Below are positions 8,710-18,363 of a DNA stretch of 64,000 nucleotides, in pieces. Location: positions 1 through 64,000 of the forward strand of contig CAZJAH010000011.1 of assembly GCA_964544155.1 (NCBI GenBank), in the 5' to 3' direction. Every line of letters begins with the position of its first letter. The stretch's first letter is position 1. Origin of the DNA: CAZJAH01 sp964544155. Its GTDB lineage: Bacteria; Bacteroidota; Ignavibacteria; Kapaibacteriales; UBA2268. Both the position numbers and the translations under genes were made by a program. The notes beneath the pieces were generated by a model. That model saw only the letters and a program-made list of their open reading frames with translations. It was not told where the DNA came from and made no database searches.

Positions 8710-10442
8710 AGAAGATTGCAGCATTGATGATAATCCTCGCGCTTTCAGGTTTAAGCCTGAGCGCGCAGGTAGCGGGCTTTGGAAACGGTGAAGAATCTGA
8801 TAACATCTTCGGTAAAACCGTTCAAAACAGGCAGAACGCTCTCAGTATTATGGAAAAGGATTTAATACCTGCCGGAAATACTGTTGATCCTGAATATTAT
8901 TATACCGGCCCGGGCGATATAATAGCATATCAGATAATACCTGTTATGCCTATGGAAAGTTATATAACAGTAACTCCCGAAAATACGCTTTTAATACCGC
9001 GTTTCGGTGTAATAGACCTTAAGAATAAAACCCTGAAAGATATTAAAAAAGAAGTCGAAGAATTAGTTCATAGCAGAAATAAGGAACATCAGATTGTTTT
9101 CAGCCTGGTCAGATCAAGGGTTTGTTTAATAACTATCAGAGGAAATGTCCTTTATCCGGGTAATTATACCATGCCGGCTTCATATAAAGTATCGACTGCA
9201 CTGCTTATGGCAGATCAGCTTAAAATGGCTGAAATGAGTATGCAGGATCTCGAGCAGTATCAGGCAATGCGTAATAAATCCGATATAAAAGAAACCGTAT
9301 TCTTAAAGGCCGGCATTCCTACCAAACAGGAGTACTCGATAAGGAATATCGGTATCATACATAATGACGGTACTGTTTCGAAAGCTGATATTATAAAGGC
9401 AAAACTAACCGGGAACACCCGGCACGACCCTTACATAAGAGAAGGCGATATTATTACAGTGCCCTACCCCAACGGCAGGATAAGCACAATTTCAATTTCC
9501 GGCGAAGTTCTTACACCTACGGCTTTGAGCCATAAAAAAGGCGATATGGCATCTATGCTTTTAAAAGCAGGAACTTCATTGACCGAAAATGCTGACATCA
9601 ATCAGGTCAGGCTTCATGCTCCAGGATCTGCCGGCCCGGTTGATCTTGAAATTGATGAAAGAATGAACCTGATATCTGAAGATATTGAGCTCCGTTCAGG
9701 AAGCAAAATTGTGATTGGAACTGACCGTGAGATAATCGGGGTGGAAACGGCGGCAGTTTCGGTAAAAGGTGAAATAAATAAACCCGGCGTTTACATGATT
9801 GAACCGGGAAAAACAACGATAAAAGATATTATTGAAACTGCGGGCGGCTTTACAGAACAAGCTTATCTGCCACTTGCCAAATTATACAGAAACGAAGAAA
9901 GCTATGAAGTTAACCTTGCCGAAACACAGGAAAATATGCTCAAGTACTTTCAATACAGCGATCTCAGGCTTGAAGATACTACAAGGTATAACCTTCATTT
10001 AAGAAATATGCAGCCTCAGGTTTCGGTTAATATCAATGCTTTATATAATATGGGAGCCGAAAGCCAGAATATAACATTACAGGATGGGGATGTGCTTGAA
10101 GTGCCGTCAAATCCGGGTTCGGTTTTTGTTTTCGGTTATGTCAACAGGCCGGGTTACGTTAATTTTAAGGATAATAAAAGCGCCCGCTGGTATATCGAAC
10201 GAGCTGGCGGATTCGGTATCGATGCCGAGAAAGGGAGAACCAGGATAATACGCGGCAATAATAACGTCTGGGTTGAAGCGGATGATGACTTTGCCGTCCA
10301 CGCCGGTGATAAGATTTACATACCCAGGCCTACAGATGAACCCGTTGGCACACAGCTTCAAAGATATGCCAGTATTGGCGGTATCCTTGGCTCGACGGCG
10401 GCATTGCTTAATCTGATAATATTCTATTTTAATACAAATTAA
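8706..10442 (+). CDS. Wza-like polysaccharide export protein with SLBB domains
   Basis: Periplasmic/outer-membrane component of capsule or exopolysaccharide export. A signal peptide (MKKIAALMII..., cleavage near LSAQ) is followed by a Poly_export domain at about 60-135. Several SLBB beta-grasp segments follow, including ISGEVLTPTAL, VKGEINKPGVY and VFGYVNRPGYV. A C-terminal hydrophobic helix lies at about 555-575. At 578 residues it is longer than E. coli Wza (about 380), consistent with extra SLBB repeats. No lipobox cysteine follows the signal peptide. The Wzc-type copolymerase expected to pair with it is not in this window. It overlaps wecB by 4 nt and the Wzi-like gene by 1 nt. Confidence 0.85.
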   Translation: MKKIAALMIILALSGLSLSAQVAGFGNGEESDNIFGKTVQNRQNALSIMEKDLIPAGNTVDPEYYYTGPGDIIAYQIIPVMPMESYITVTPENTLLIPRFGVIDLKNKTLKDIKKEVEELVHSRNKEHQIVFSLVRSRVCLITIRGNVLYPGNYTMPASYKVSTALLMADQLKMAEMSMQDLEQYQAMRNKSDIKETVFLKAGIPTKQEYSIRNIGIIHNDGTVSKADIIKAKLTGNTRHDPYIREGDIITVPYPNGRISTISISGEVLTPTALSHKKGDMASMLLKAGTSLTENADINQVRLHAPGSAGPVDLEIDERMNLISEDIELRSGSKIVIGTDREIIGVETAAVSVKGEINKPGVYMIEPGKTTIKDIIETAGGFTEQAYLPLAKLYRNEESYEVNLAETQENMLKYFQYSDLRLEDTTRYNLHLRNMQPQVSVNINALYNMGAESQNITLQDGDVLEVPSNPGSVFVFGYVNRPGYVNFKDNKSARWYIERAGGFGIDAEKGRTRIIRGNNNVWVEADDDFAVHAGDKIYIPRPTDEPVGTQLQRYASIGGILGSTAALLNLIIFYFNTN

Positions 10443-12073
10443 TGAAGAAGATAATTATCATCGCGGTATTAATGATTGCTGCCTGCTTTAATTCAGTAAA
10501 AGCGCAGGTGGAGCATGTGCCGGTTTCGAACTCAGTCTATGATTACCTGCTGAGAGCTGAAACCAGAGGCTGGCTGCCGCATTTTTCATTATCCAGCCTG
10601 CCCCTTCAAAGAAAGGAAATCAAAGAAGCTCTGGAAATGGTTAATTCTCACAGAAATGAGCTTTCTTCAATGGAAAAAAGCGCGCTCGATAATTATCTGG
10701 TTGAATTTGAAATTATGCCCCTCGAAGAGGCCGTGGTATTCCCGAGTGATACCGATTCGCTGCAGGTGCTTTCAGGCAGAATGTTTTCAAACTCAGAAAA
10801 GTACATCTACCATTATGATGACGGCAGGCATTCAGTAAGCTTAAAACCGCTTGCTTCGGCTGATTTCAAATATTTGAAGAATGGCGGCGGGCCGAGCGAT
10901 GTTATATTCGGCAATCTGGGATTCAGGCTGTATGGCACTTTAAGTAATAAGGTGGGATATTTTCTTCAGGCAACCAATGGATCTGTATTAAGCGGCGACC
11001 GCGCCCTGGCAGCTCAGGATGACAAATTAGGCAAAAATGTTAAATTTTCTGATTTGAACAGTGATTTTGACTTTACTGAATCGCACGTACATTACGAACA
11101 CGGCTGGTTTTACGCTAAAATCGCCCGTGAAACAAAGCTTCTCGGAGCGGGATTGAACCAGAGGATATTTATTTCAACTAATGCCCCGCCTGCTGATGAA
11201 ATAGGCCTTGGGGTGAAGTTCAGGTCGTTTGAGTACAGTTTTTCTCACGCGCAGCTTCTCGGACTGGCTATTAGCAACACCGGTACAGGCTTCAACGCTT
11301 TAATACCCGATAAATACATGGCCATGCACAGGTTCGCTTATCAGCCTTCATGGGGCGAGATAGCATTCTGGGAAAGTGCCATTTATTCCGACAGAAATAT
11401 AGACCTCGCTTATCTGAATCCTCTCAGCTTTTATAAATCAGTTGAACATTCCTTAAGGGATAGAGATAATTCAGCAATGGGGATCGATGCCACAATAAGG
11501 CCGTTCGGCGGATTGCAGCTAAAGGGGTCGTTTTTCCTCGATGATATAATTATCAGCAAAATAGGCACGGGGTACTGGAGCAATAAAACCGCCTGGAATG
11601 TGGCAGCTATTGCCGCTTTGGATTTCCCTGTTGATCTGGGTTTAGAATATTCCAGGGTAGAGCCCTACACATATACTCATTTTAATCCGCAGAATACATA
11701 CTCGCATGACAGCCTGATGTACGGCTCAAATATTCTGCCTAATTCAGACAGGCTGAACTTTTTGCTCAGGTTCTGGCCCGGAGGACGCTATCCGGTCGAC
11801 CTGGATATCAGCTATACAAGGCATGGAGAAAATATCTACGAAAACGGCGAGCTTATCGAAAACGTCGGCGGCGACCCGCTGCAAACAAGGCGTCCTGAAG
11901 ATCCATTCGAAGTGGAATTTCTCGACGGCAGGCAAGTCAATACTCTATCCACGGGCATTAGGTATGGGATTGAAGTATTCAGGAATTTCAGCCTTCAGGC
12001 CGGATATACCTATGTTAGCGGGGACAGAAACGACCACATGATCAGTTTATCATTCAGGTTTGAAGAATTTTAA
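10442..12073 (+). CDS. Capsule assembly protein, Wzi-like outer-membrane barrel
   Basis: A 543-residue protein with a signal peptide (MKKIIIIAVLMIAACFNSVKAQ). An N-terminal helical segment (residues ~30-85) follows, containing YDYLLRAETRGWLP, which is typical of Wzi-type proteins. The rest is a long beta-rich barrel with alternating aromatic residues ending in a C-terminal RFEEF-type strand. Family members help attach or organise capsule at the outer membrane. The stop-start overlap with the export protein (1 nt) and the glycosyltransferase 4 nt downstream place it firmly in the polysaccharide operon. Assignment rests on the N-terminal pattern and context. Confidence 0.8.
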   Translation: MKKIIIIAVLMIAACFNSVKAQVEHVPVSNSVYDYLLRAETRGWLPHFSLSSLPLQRKEIKEALEMVNSHRNELSSMEKSALDNYLVEFEIMPLEEAVVFPSDTDSLQVLSGRMFSNSEKYIYHYDDGRHSVSLKPLASADFKYLKNGGGPSDVIFGNLGFRLYGTLSNKVGYFLQATNGSVLSGDRALAAQDDKLGKNVKFSDLNSDFDFTESHVHYEHGWFYAKIARETKLLGAGLNQRIFISTNAPPADEIGLGVKFRSFEYSFSHAQLLGLAISNTGTGFNALIPDKYMAMHRFAYQPSWGEIAFWESAIYSDRNIDLAYLNPLSFYKSVEHSLRDRDNSAMGIDATIRPFGGLQLKGSFFLDDIIISKIGTGYWSNKTAWNVAAIAALDFPVDLGLEYSRVEPYTYTHFNPQNTYSHDSLMYGSNILPNSDRLNFLLRFWPGGRYPVDLDISYTRHGENIYENGELIENVGGDPLQTRRPEDPFEVEFLDGRQVNTLSTGIRYGIEVFRNFSLQAGYTYVSGDRNDHMISLSFRFEEF

Positions 12074-12077
12074 TAAA

Positions 12078-13253
12078 ATGACATTTGACTTCTATATATA
12101 TATAATTCTAATTGTACTTGTATTAATTCCGGTTTATATATTCGTTCTGTATCCCTTATTATTAAAGTTTATTCCGGGTAAGTTGATAATAGCGGTCAAA
12201 GAATATAAACCTGCTGATATAACCGTGATCATCGCCGCTTATAATGAAGAAGATTTGATTGAAGGATGTCTCAGAAGCATTAATGAGGGCAGTTATCCAA
12301 TTGAAAACATAAATATACTTGTTGGTTCTGACGGATCAGATGATAATACAGTTGCTATCTGCGAGAAACTGAACGAAAAATATGGCAATATTGAAGTCTT
12401 TGACCTGGATAGAATGGGTAAGAACTATGTGCTGAACTTTCTTTCGAAGCAGGCGAAAACGGAAAAGCTATTTTATATTGATGCTGACTGCAGGCCCGAT
12501 AAGGACGCGATCATGCAATTAATGAAACATCTGGAGCATGATGAAATCGCCATGGTGATCCCAAAGCTTGAATTTGTTGTTCTAGATAAAAACAATAACA
12601 ATACAGGTAGGACTGGTGAAACACTTTATCAAAAATTTGAAAATTATATCAGGGTACGGGAAAGCCGTATCGGATCTACGGTAAATCCATTTGGTATTTA
12701 CGCTTTAAAAAAGGAGGCTTTCAGCCCATATCCGGATAAATCAGTTTGTGATGATCTTTACAGGAATCTGCATACAATTTCGATCGGTAAAAAAGCTGTT
12801 TATGCTGAGCAAGCTATTGTTACCGAAGTCAGGAAAAAATCTCTGACTTTCGAGAAAAACCGGAGGATAAGGCTTACTGCAGGCGGCCTGTCGACAATAA
12901 TGAAATTTACAAAACTTCTTTCACCTTTAAAAGGCTATGACGCGTTATTTATATGGTCGCATAAATTACTAAGGTATTTTCTGCCATATTATTTGATTTT
13001 AATATTTATTGTGACTTTATTGCTTCCCTGCGGTTTATTTAAAATATTATTTTTCTCTCTGCAGTTGTTATTATATTTATCTGCTATAATTGGATGGTTG
13101 CTTGAAAGGTCTAATAAAAAAATCGGCTTATTAAAGTTCCCGTTATTCTTTACGGGTATGAATATTGGTTTTTTATTAGGTTCAATCAGATTTTTTTCCG
13201 GGAAACAAAATTCAGAATGGAGCAGTGAAGGCCTGAAAACCGACAATGATTAA
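12078..13253 (+). CDS. Membrane-bound family 2 glycosyltransferase
   Basis: I chose the ATG at 12078 rather than an upstream one at 12060 because it avoids overlap with wzi and starts directly at the first membrane helix. The protein (391 residues) has an N-terminal membrane segment and a GT-A domain with IIAAYNEEDLIEG, GSDGSDDNT and the metal-binding DADCRPD near residue 140. A basic KNRRIR segment follows, then two or three C-terminal membrane helices. This layout resembles processive or polymer-type GT2 enzymes. Donor and acceptor are unknown. It overlaps the initiating transferase by 8 nt. Confidence 0.85.
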   Translation: MTFDFYIYIILIVLVLIPVYIFVLYPLLLKFIPGKLIIAVKEYKPADITVIIAAYNEEDLIEGCLRSINEGSYPIENINILVGSDGSDDNTVAICEKLNEKYGNIEVFDLDRMGKNYVLNFLSKQAKTEKLFYIDADCRPDKDAIMQLMKHLEHDEIAMVIPKLEFVVLDKNNNNTGRTGETLYQKFENYIRVRESRIGSTVNPFGIYALKKEAFSPYPDKSVCDDLYRNLHTISIGKKAVYAEQAIVTEVRKKSLTFEKNRRIRLTAGGLSTIMKFTKLLSPLKGYDALFIWSHKLLRYFLPYYLILIFIVTLLLPCGLFKILFFSLQLLLYLSAIIGWLLERSNKKIGLLKFPLFFTGMNIGFLLGSIRFFSGKQNSEWSSEGLKTDND

Positions 13254-14715
13254 CACGACTGAAATAAAGGAAAACATCAAGGTTAACCTGCCGAAAACCA
13301 ATCGGCGGTTTAACAGGTATTCCCAAATTCTATTTGAGTTTGTGGCTGATTTCTTTGCCATTCTAATCAGCTATTTTGTTCAGTATTTTATCCGCTTCGA
13401 AACGGGTGTTATCGGCCCCGGATTTAAGCCTGAATTCGCACTGGTATTAATGACTGCCGGGGCGATGCTTGTTTACTGGCATACATTGTTCTTTTTTTCG
13501 GGTATGTACAAGAACTGGTATGAAAAGTCTCCTTTTGATGAGATTTTCACTACGCTCAAAGTAACGCTTTTTGGAACTGCGCTGCTGGTATTCCTGATAT
13601 TATCGGATACAGCCAATTCCCCGAGGAATCTTTTTATTCTGCATTTTATCATCATGGCTGTATCGGTAATAATTGGAAGAACAATTGCCCGGCGGACCCA
13701 GAAAGCCCTGAGAGCCGCCAAGATCATCACTTTCCCCGCAATAATTCTCGGCACTCCCGGTAAAGCGGCAGAATTTTTCCGCAAAACAAAGATGGCTAAA
13801 TCCTGGGGATATACATCCATAGGAATTATCATTACTCACGAACCTACCGCGGAAGAGCTTAAGTTTATCAAGGACAATCAAATACCCATTTTGGGTTATG
13901 TGGACGACTTTCATGAAATTATCGATAAATATAATCCCGCGGAACTGATTATATCTACACATAAACCAAAGCACTCGCTTTTGGTGAATATAGTTTCTGT
14001 ATGCGGCGATAAAGGTATCAGCGCTAAGATCGAGCCCGACCTTTATGATATATTCACAGGACAGACCCGCGCGCAGAATATTTACGGCATCCCGCTTATT
14101 GAAATAAGCACTCAGCTTTTGAGGCCCTGGCAGGAGGTTATTAAGAGAATATTCGACATACTCTTTAGCGCGGCAGTGTTGCTGATTGGATTACCGGTTT
14201 GGCTTTTAGTAGCCCTTATCATTAAGCTGGAATCAAGAGGGCCTGTATTTTATACACAGCCGAGAGTAGGGAAAGACGGAAAGATTTTTAAGATATATAA
14301 ATTCCGCTCCATGGTGAAAGATGCGGATAGAAGTAACAGAAAATGGACTACTGTCGGTGATCCGAGAGTAACGAGGTTTGGCAGGTTCATCAGAAAAACG
14401 CATATTGATGAAGTTCCGCAGTTCTGGAACGTACTTATCGGCGATATGAGCGTAGTCGGCCCAAGGCCTGAACAGCCTCAGTATGTTGAAGAGTTTTCAA
14501 AAGAAATAAGCTATTATAAAAGAAGGCTGAAAGTCAGGCCCGGCATAACAGGATGGTGGCAGGTTAAATATCAGGCGCATGAACTCAATACAGAAGAAAT
14601 TCGTAACCGACTTAAGGATGATTTTTATTATATTGAAAATATGTCAATTAAACTTGATGTCGAAATAATTGTCCGCACTGTATGGTGCGTTGTTAGTGGA
14701 CACGGACAAACATAG
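13246..14715 (+). CDS. Polyprenyl-phosphate sugar-phosphate transferase (WbaP/WcaJ type)
   Basis: Initiates repeat-unit assembly by moving a hexose-1-phosphate from a UDP-sugar to undecaprenyl phosphate. The N-terminal ~150 residues form about four membrane helices, followed by a Rossmann-like CoA-binding domain (~165-280). From residue 300 the bacterial sugar-transferase domain is intact: GPVFYTQPRVG, the catalytic KFRSM, THIDEVPQFWNVL, VGPRPE and RPGITGWWQ. At 489 residues it is full length. Tight packing between glycosyltransferases identifies it as the initiating enzyme of this locus. The sugar transferred cannot be determined. Confidence 0.9.
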   Translation: MINTTEIKENIKVNLPKTNRRFNRYSQILFEFVADFFAILISYFVQYFIRFETGVIGPGFKPEFALVLMTAGAMLVYWHTLFFFSGMYKNWYEKSPFDEIFTTLKVTLFGTALLVFLILSDTANSPRNLFILHFIIMAVSVIIGRTIARRTQKALRAAKIITFPAIILGTPGKAAEFFRKTKMAKSWGYTSIGIIITHEPTAEELKFIKDNQIPILGYVDDFHEIIDKYNPAELIISTHKPKHSLLVNIVSVCGDKGISAKIEPDLYDIFTGQTRAQNIYGIPLIEISTQLLRPWQEVIKRIFDILFSAAVLLIGLPVWLLVALIIKLESRGPVFYTQPRVGKDGKIFKIYKFRSMVKDADRSNRKWTTVGDPRVTRFGRFIRKTHIDEVPQFWNVLIGDMSVVGPRPEQPQYVEEFSKEISYYKRRLKVRPGITGWWQVKYQAHELNTEEIRNRLKDDFYYIENMSIKLDVEIIVRTVWCVVSGHGQT

Positions 14716-14725
14716 GGATTTATTA

Positions 14726-15448
14726 ATGAAATCTATAGTTGTAATACCTACATATAACGAAAAAGAGAATATTGAAAAACTTATTAAAGCAATTTTCGAC
14801 AATTCAGCTGATATAAATGTTCTTGTTGTAGATGATAATTCACCCGACGGCACCTCGGATATAGTCAAAGCCATAGTGAAAAACGACAGCCGGGTTCATC
14901 TCATTGAGCGCCCCGGAAAAATGGGGCTGGGCACCGCTTATAGGGATGGCTTTAAGTATTGCCTGGCTAAAGGATATGAAGCCATTTTAGAAATGGACGC
15001 CGACTTTTCGCATGATCCCGTGGAAATACCGAAATTCCTGGAAGCAATTATAGATCATGATCTAGTTATCGGTTCAAGATACAAAACCGGAGTTAATGTC
15101 ATCAATTGGCCCTTGAGCAGGCTTATGTTAAGCTATGGCGCGAATCTTTACACAAGAGTAATTACCGGAATGCCTATTAAAGATGCAACCGGAGGATTCA
15201 AATGCTTCCGGGCTGAATTCTTAAGGAAAATCAACCTCGATGCAGTGCAGTCCAACGGATACGGCTTCCAGATAGAAATGAACTACCGTATGTGGCGGCT
15301 GGGAGCTCGTATAGAGGAGCTTCCCATAATATTTGTCGACAGGCGAAGCGGAGTTTCTAAAATGAATAAGAGCATTATTTATGAAGCTATATTTCTTGTT
15401 TGGCGGCTGAAATTAGGCCTTGTTCCCGATCTTAAAAAGAAAAAATAA
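14726..15448 (+). CDS. Polyprenyl-phosphate mannosyltransferase-like GT2 (DPM1 family)
   Basis: Soluble GT-A protein of 240 residues. I chose the ATG at 14726, ten bases past the previous stop and after a GGGA element, because MKSIVVIPTYNEKENI is the usual N-terminus; an in-frame start at 14669 would lie inside the upstream gene. DDNSPDGTSD, MDADFSHDP (metal-binding DxD), IGSRY and DATGGFKCF match dolichyl- or polyprenyl-phosphate mannose synthases. The C-terminal membrane region of some relatives is absent. The product would be a lipid-linked mannose (or glucose) used on the periplasmic side. A role in this locus is inferred from its position. Confidence 0.85.
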   Translation: MKSIVVIPTYNEKENIEKLIKAIFDNSADINVLVVDDNSPDGTSDIVKAIVKNDSRVHLIERPGKMGLGTAYRDGFKYCLAKGYEAILEMDADFSHDPVEIPKFLEAIIDHDLVIGSRYKTGVNVINWPLSRLMLSYGANLYTRVITGMPIKDATGGFKCFRAEFLRKINLDAVQSNGYGFQIEMNYRMWRLGARIEELPIIFVDRRSGVSKMNKSIIYEAIFLVWRLKLGLVPDLKKKK

Positions 15449-15459
15449 TAGAGTATTGA

Positions 15460-17409
15460 TTGGCCGTTAAACCCGACATATCGATAATTATTGTTAATTA
15501 CAATGTCAAGGATTTTCTCCTTCAATGCCTTCGTTCTATCCAAACCGCTCAAAAAGCATTAAATGTCGAAGTAATAATTGTAGATAACAACTCGACCGAC
15601 GGCTCGGTTGAATTTCTTAAGCCCATGTTTCCCGAATATGAATTTATCGATTTAGAAGCTAACATTGGTTTCGGTAAAGCCAATAACCTGGCCTTCGAGA
15701 AAGCACGCGGGCGTTACATACTTATACTTAATCCGGATACCATACTCGCGGAAGATACGCTCGAAGTTATGCTGAAATATATGGATAATGACCCCAAAGC
15801 GGGAATTGCCGGATGCAAAGTGTTAAATGATGACGGCACATTCCAGCTTGCCTGCAGGCGCGGTTTCCCGACTCCGTGGGCATCATTCTGCAAGCTCTTC
15901 GGCCTGCAGAAGCTTTTTCCGGATTCTGAACTTTTTGCCCGTTATAATCAAACATTCAAAAGCATAAACGAGACATACTACATCGATGCCGTAATAGGCG
16001 CGTTCATGTTTTGCAGGAAGGAAGTGATAGATGCCACAGGCGGTTTTGACGAAGACTTTTTTATGTACGGCGAAGACTTAGATCTGTGCTACCGTGCAAA
16101 GCAGCTCGGATGGGAAGTGGCTTATGTGCATAGTACATCAATAATTCACTTTAAAGGTGAAAGTACCAAAAGAAGTACTATAAACGAAGTGAAACACTTT
16201 TATTCTGCAATGGAGATTTTCGCGCGGAAGCATTTCGGTAAGTCCACATTATTTTTATTTTTTTTGAAGATGGGAATATACCTGCGCCAGGCAGTTGCTT
16301 ACGCTTCACGGTACAGAACAGATATTTTATTTATCATTATGGATTTGATAGCAGTAAATCTGGCAATACTCATTGGTACATTTATCAGGTACGGCGAGTT
16401 ATTCCGATTTCCGGATTACGCTTATCCAACAATATTTATAGTTGTTTCCATAGTTCTTTTTGCTTCTTTGTTTTCGACCGGGGAATACTTAGAAAACAAA
16501 CCCGACCTTCGGAAATCCCTTTTCGGGCTGCTGATTACATTCTTCATAGTTTCTTCTCTGACTTATTTTTTCAAGGATTATGCTTTCAGCAGGGGAGTGC
16601 TGCTGCTTTCAATCGGGCTAACAATGGTTTATGTCATTGTTTCACGCGCGGCTTATCTCGTTTATGAGAAAATTGCCGGCAGCGAATCCGAAAAAAGGGT
16701 ATTGCTCGTAGGGCCGGCCTCGGAGTCGGCTAATCTTGTTGATGAACTGAGAAATATTGAAGGGCGCAATATACATGTTGCAGGGATTGTTAACGATAAT
16801 AAACATGAAAAAACTATTAATATACCTAAATTAGGCTCAACCCGAGAACTTTCGGCAATTATTACGAAAAATAAAATCCATGAGGTAATAATTACAGATT
16901 CTCGACTAAGCAGGAGCGATATAATCGCAACACTTCACAAAATTTCAAACCCCAGAGCCAGATTTCACATAGCAAATGAATACCGGGAGCTTCTTACTTC
17001 CAAAATTATTAACGATATTTCAGGCGATGATCGTTTATTAACAAAATATAATATTAACATCCTTCGTTATAAATTCTTTAAGCGTTCTTTTGATATACTG
17101 ATTTCAGTGATAATGCTGACAGCCGGGCTACCCTTTATTCTTTTAAGTAGAAATAAAAAGAAAAGGGTGAAGGACTTTTTAGATATTCTCAAATCAAAAA
17201 AGACACTGATAGGCATTAGTGCTAATGGATCGGGCAGGTTTTCCGATAAGCCCGTGGGGCTGATTGACCCATCGAAAATTAGCAACAGCCCAGGCCTTGA
17301 TAAAAAAGCCATCGACAGGCTGAATGATTATTACTTAAGAAATTACAGTATATCTCTGGATATAGATATATTTTTAAAATACATTTTCAGGGATAAAAGT
17401 GGCTTCTAA
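15460..17409 (+). CDS. GT2 glycosyltransferase fused to a degenerate sugar-transferase-like membrane region
   Basis: The start is TTG, directly after an in-frame TGA at 15457, and gives the expected DISIIIVNYN beginning. Residues 1-280 are a rhamnosyltransferase-type GT2 domain with DNNSTDGS, LNPDT and GGFDEDFFMYGED. From about 289 there are four hydrophobic segments. A Rossmann-like domain starts at VLLVGPASES (about 412). At about 539 a FFKRSFDIL segment resembles the start of the bacterial sugar-transferase domain. That domain is collapsed: the KFRSM and DE-x-PQ catalytic motifs of the neighbour at 13246 are missing, while a C-terminal DYYLRNYSISLDI stretch still resembles the family end. 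The C-half is therefore probably non-catalytic. It overlaps accA by 11 nt. Confidence 0.8.
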   Translation: MAVKPDISIIIVNYNVKDFLLQCLRSIQTAQKALNVEVIIVDNNSTDGSVEFLKPMFPEYEFIDLEANIGFGKANNLAFEKARGRYILILNPDTILAEDTLEVMLKYMDNDPKAGIAGCKVLNDDGTFQLACRRGFPTPWASFCKLFGLQKLFPDSELFARYNQTFKSINETYYIDAVIGAFMFCRKEVIDATGGFDEDFFMYGEDLDLCYRAKQLGWEVAYVHSTSIIHFKGESTKRSTINEVKHFYSAMEIFARKHFGKSTLFLFFLKMGIYLRQAVAYASRYRTDILFIIMDLIAVNLAILIGTFIRYGELFRFPDYAYPTIFIVVSIVLFASLFSTGEYLENKPDLRKSLFGLLITFFIVSSLTYFFKDYAFSRGVLLLSIGLTMVYVIVSRAAYLVYEKIAGSESEKRVLLVGPASESANLVDELRNIEGRNIHVAGIVNDNKHEKTINIPKLGSTRELSAIITKNKIHEVIITDSRLSRSDIIATLHKISNPRARFHIANEYRELLTSKIINDISGDDRLLTKYNINILRYKFFKRSFDILISVIMLTAGLPFILLSRNKKKRVKDFLDILKSKKTLIGISANGSGRFSDKPVGLIDPSKISNSPGLDKKAIDRLNDYYLRNYSISLDIDIFLKYIFRDKSGF

Positions 17410-18358
17410 ATTTGTTCTGGATTTTGAAAAACCGATACTTGAACTCGAAAGCAAAATCGAAGAAATGCGAAATATCGGTAAGACAATTGATATTTCAAGA
17501 GAAATAGATGAACTCGAAAAAAAGGTGGATGTTCTGAGAAAAGAAATCTATAAAAACCTCACCCGCTGGCAGAGAGTTCAAATAGCGCGCCATCCGGAAA
17601 GGCCCGTTACTCTCGATTACATAAATACCGTTTTCGATGATTTTATTGAACTTCACGGCGACCGTAAGTACCGGGACGACCCTGCAATAGTAGGCGGTAT
17701 GGCATGGCTGGATAAGTATCCGGTTATGGTTGTGGGCCATCAGAAAGGACGCGACACCAAATCTAATGTATACAGAAATTTCGGGATGGCAAACCCTGAG
17801 GGCTACAGAAAAGCCCTGCGGCTGTTTAAACTGGCTGAAAAATTCGGCAGGCCTGTGATCACACTAATAGATACTCCGGGCGCTTTTCCGGGAATTGAGG
17901 CAGAGGAATACGGCCAGGCCGAAGCAATCGCCTCGAACCTCTTATACATGGCTAAACTTAAAGTGCCCATGATAGCCGTTATCATAGGTGAAGGAGCATC
18001 AGGAGGCGCTATCGGCATTGGAGTTGGCGACCGCGTGCTGATGCTCGAAAACTCGTGGTACAGCGTTATAGCCCCGGAATCATGTTCAAGCATTTTATGG
18101 AGAAGCTGGGATTATAAAGAACAGGCCGCCGAGGCCCTGCAGCTGTCCGCCGAAGACCTGCTTAAACACTCGATCATCGATGATATCATACGCGAGCCGA
18201 TAGGCGGCGCTCATAAAAACCCCGATAAAATGTTTGAAATTTTTAAAAAGCAGCTTCTAAGCGAATTAGAGAAATTAATGAAAACCAAGCCTGAAAAGCG
18301 AATATCGAAAAGGCGCGAAAAATTCAGCCAAATGGGTGTCTGGGAAGAGGTAAAATAA
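17399..18358 (+). CDS. accA: Acetyl-CoA carboxylase carboxyltransferase subunit alpha
   Basis: Transfers carboxyl from carboxybiotin to acetyl-CoA with the beta subunit AccD, the first step of fatty-acid synthesis. The start is GTG, inside the last 11 bases of the fused transferase. The N-terminal half has the coiled coil typical of AccA, with FVLDFEKPILELESKI. The crotonase-like core contains GRDTKSN, NPEGYRKALR, DTPGAFPGIEAEE and GEGASGGAIGIG, which forms the oxyanion region. Its 319 residues match the family length. accD is not nearby. Its place inside a polysaccharide operon is unusual and may simply reflect operon insertion. Confidence 0.94.
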   Translation: MASKFVLDFEKPILELESKIEEMRNIGKTIDISREIDELEKKVDVLRKEIYKNLTRWQRVQIARHPERPVTLDYINTVFDDFIELHGDRKYRDDPAIVGGMAWLDKYPVMVVGHQKGRDTKSNVYRNFGMANPEGYRKALRLFKLAEKFGRPVITLIDTPGAFPGIEAEEYGQAEAIASNLLYMAKLKVPMIAVIIGEGASGGAIGIGVGDRVLMLENSWYSVIAPESCSSILWRSWDYKEQAAEALQLSAEDLLKHSIIDDIIREPIGGAHKNPDKMFEIFKKQLLSELEKLMKTKPEKRISKRREKFSQMGVWEEVK

Positions 18359-18363
18359 TAATA

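Noticed and set aside
12060..12077. Upstream ATG for the GT2 gene at 12060
   Set aside because: It overlaps the wzi end by 14 nt and adds six residues before the membrane helix; 12078 preferred, though not decisively.
14669..14725. Upstream start for the DPM1-like gene
   Set aside because: It would overlap the 3' end of the initiating transferase; the ATG at 14726 starts the conserved N-terminus.
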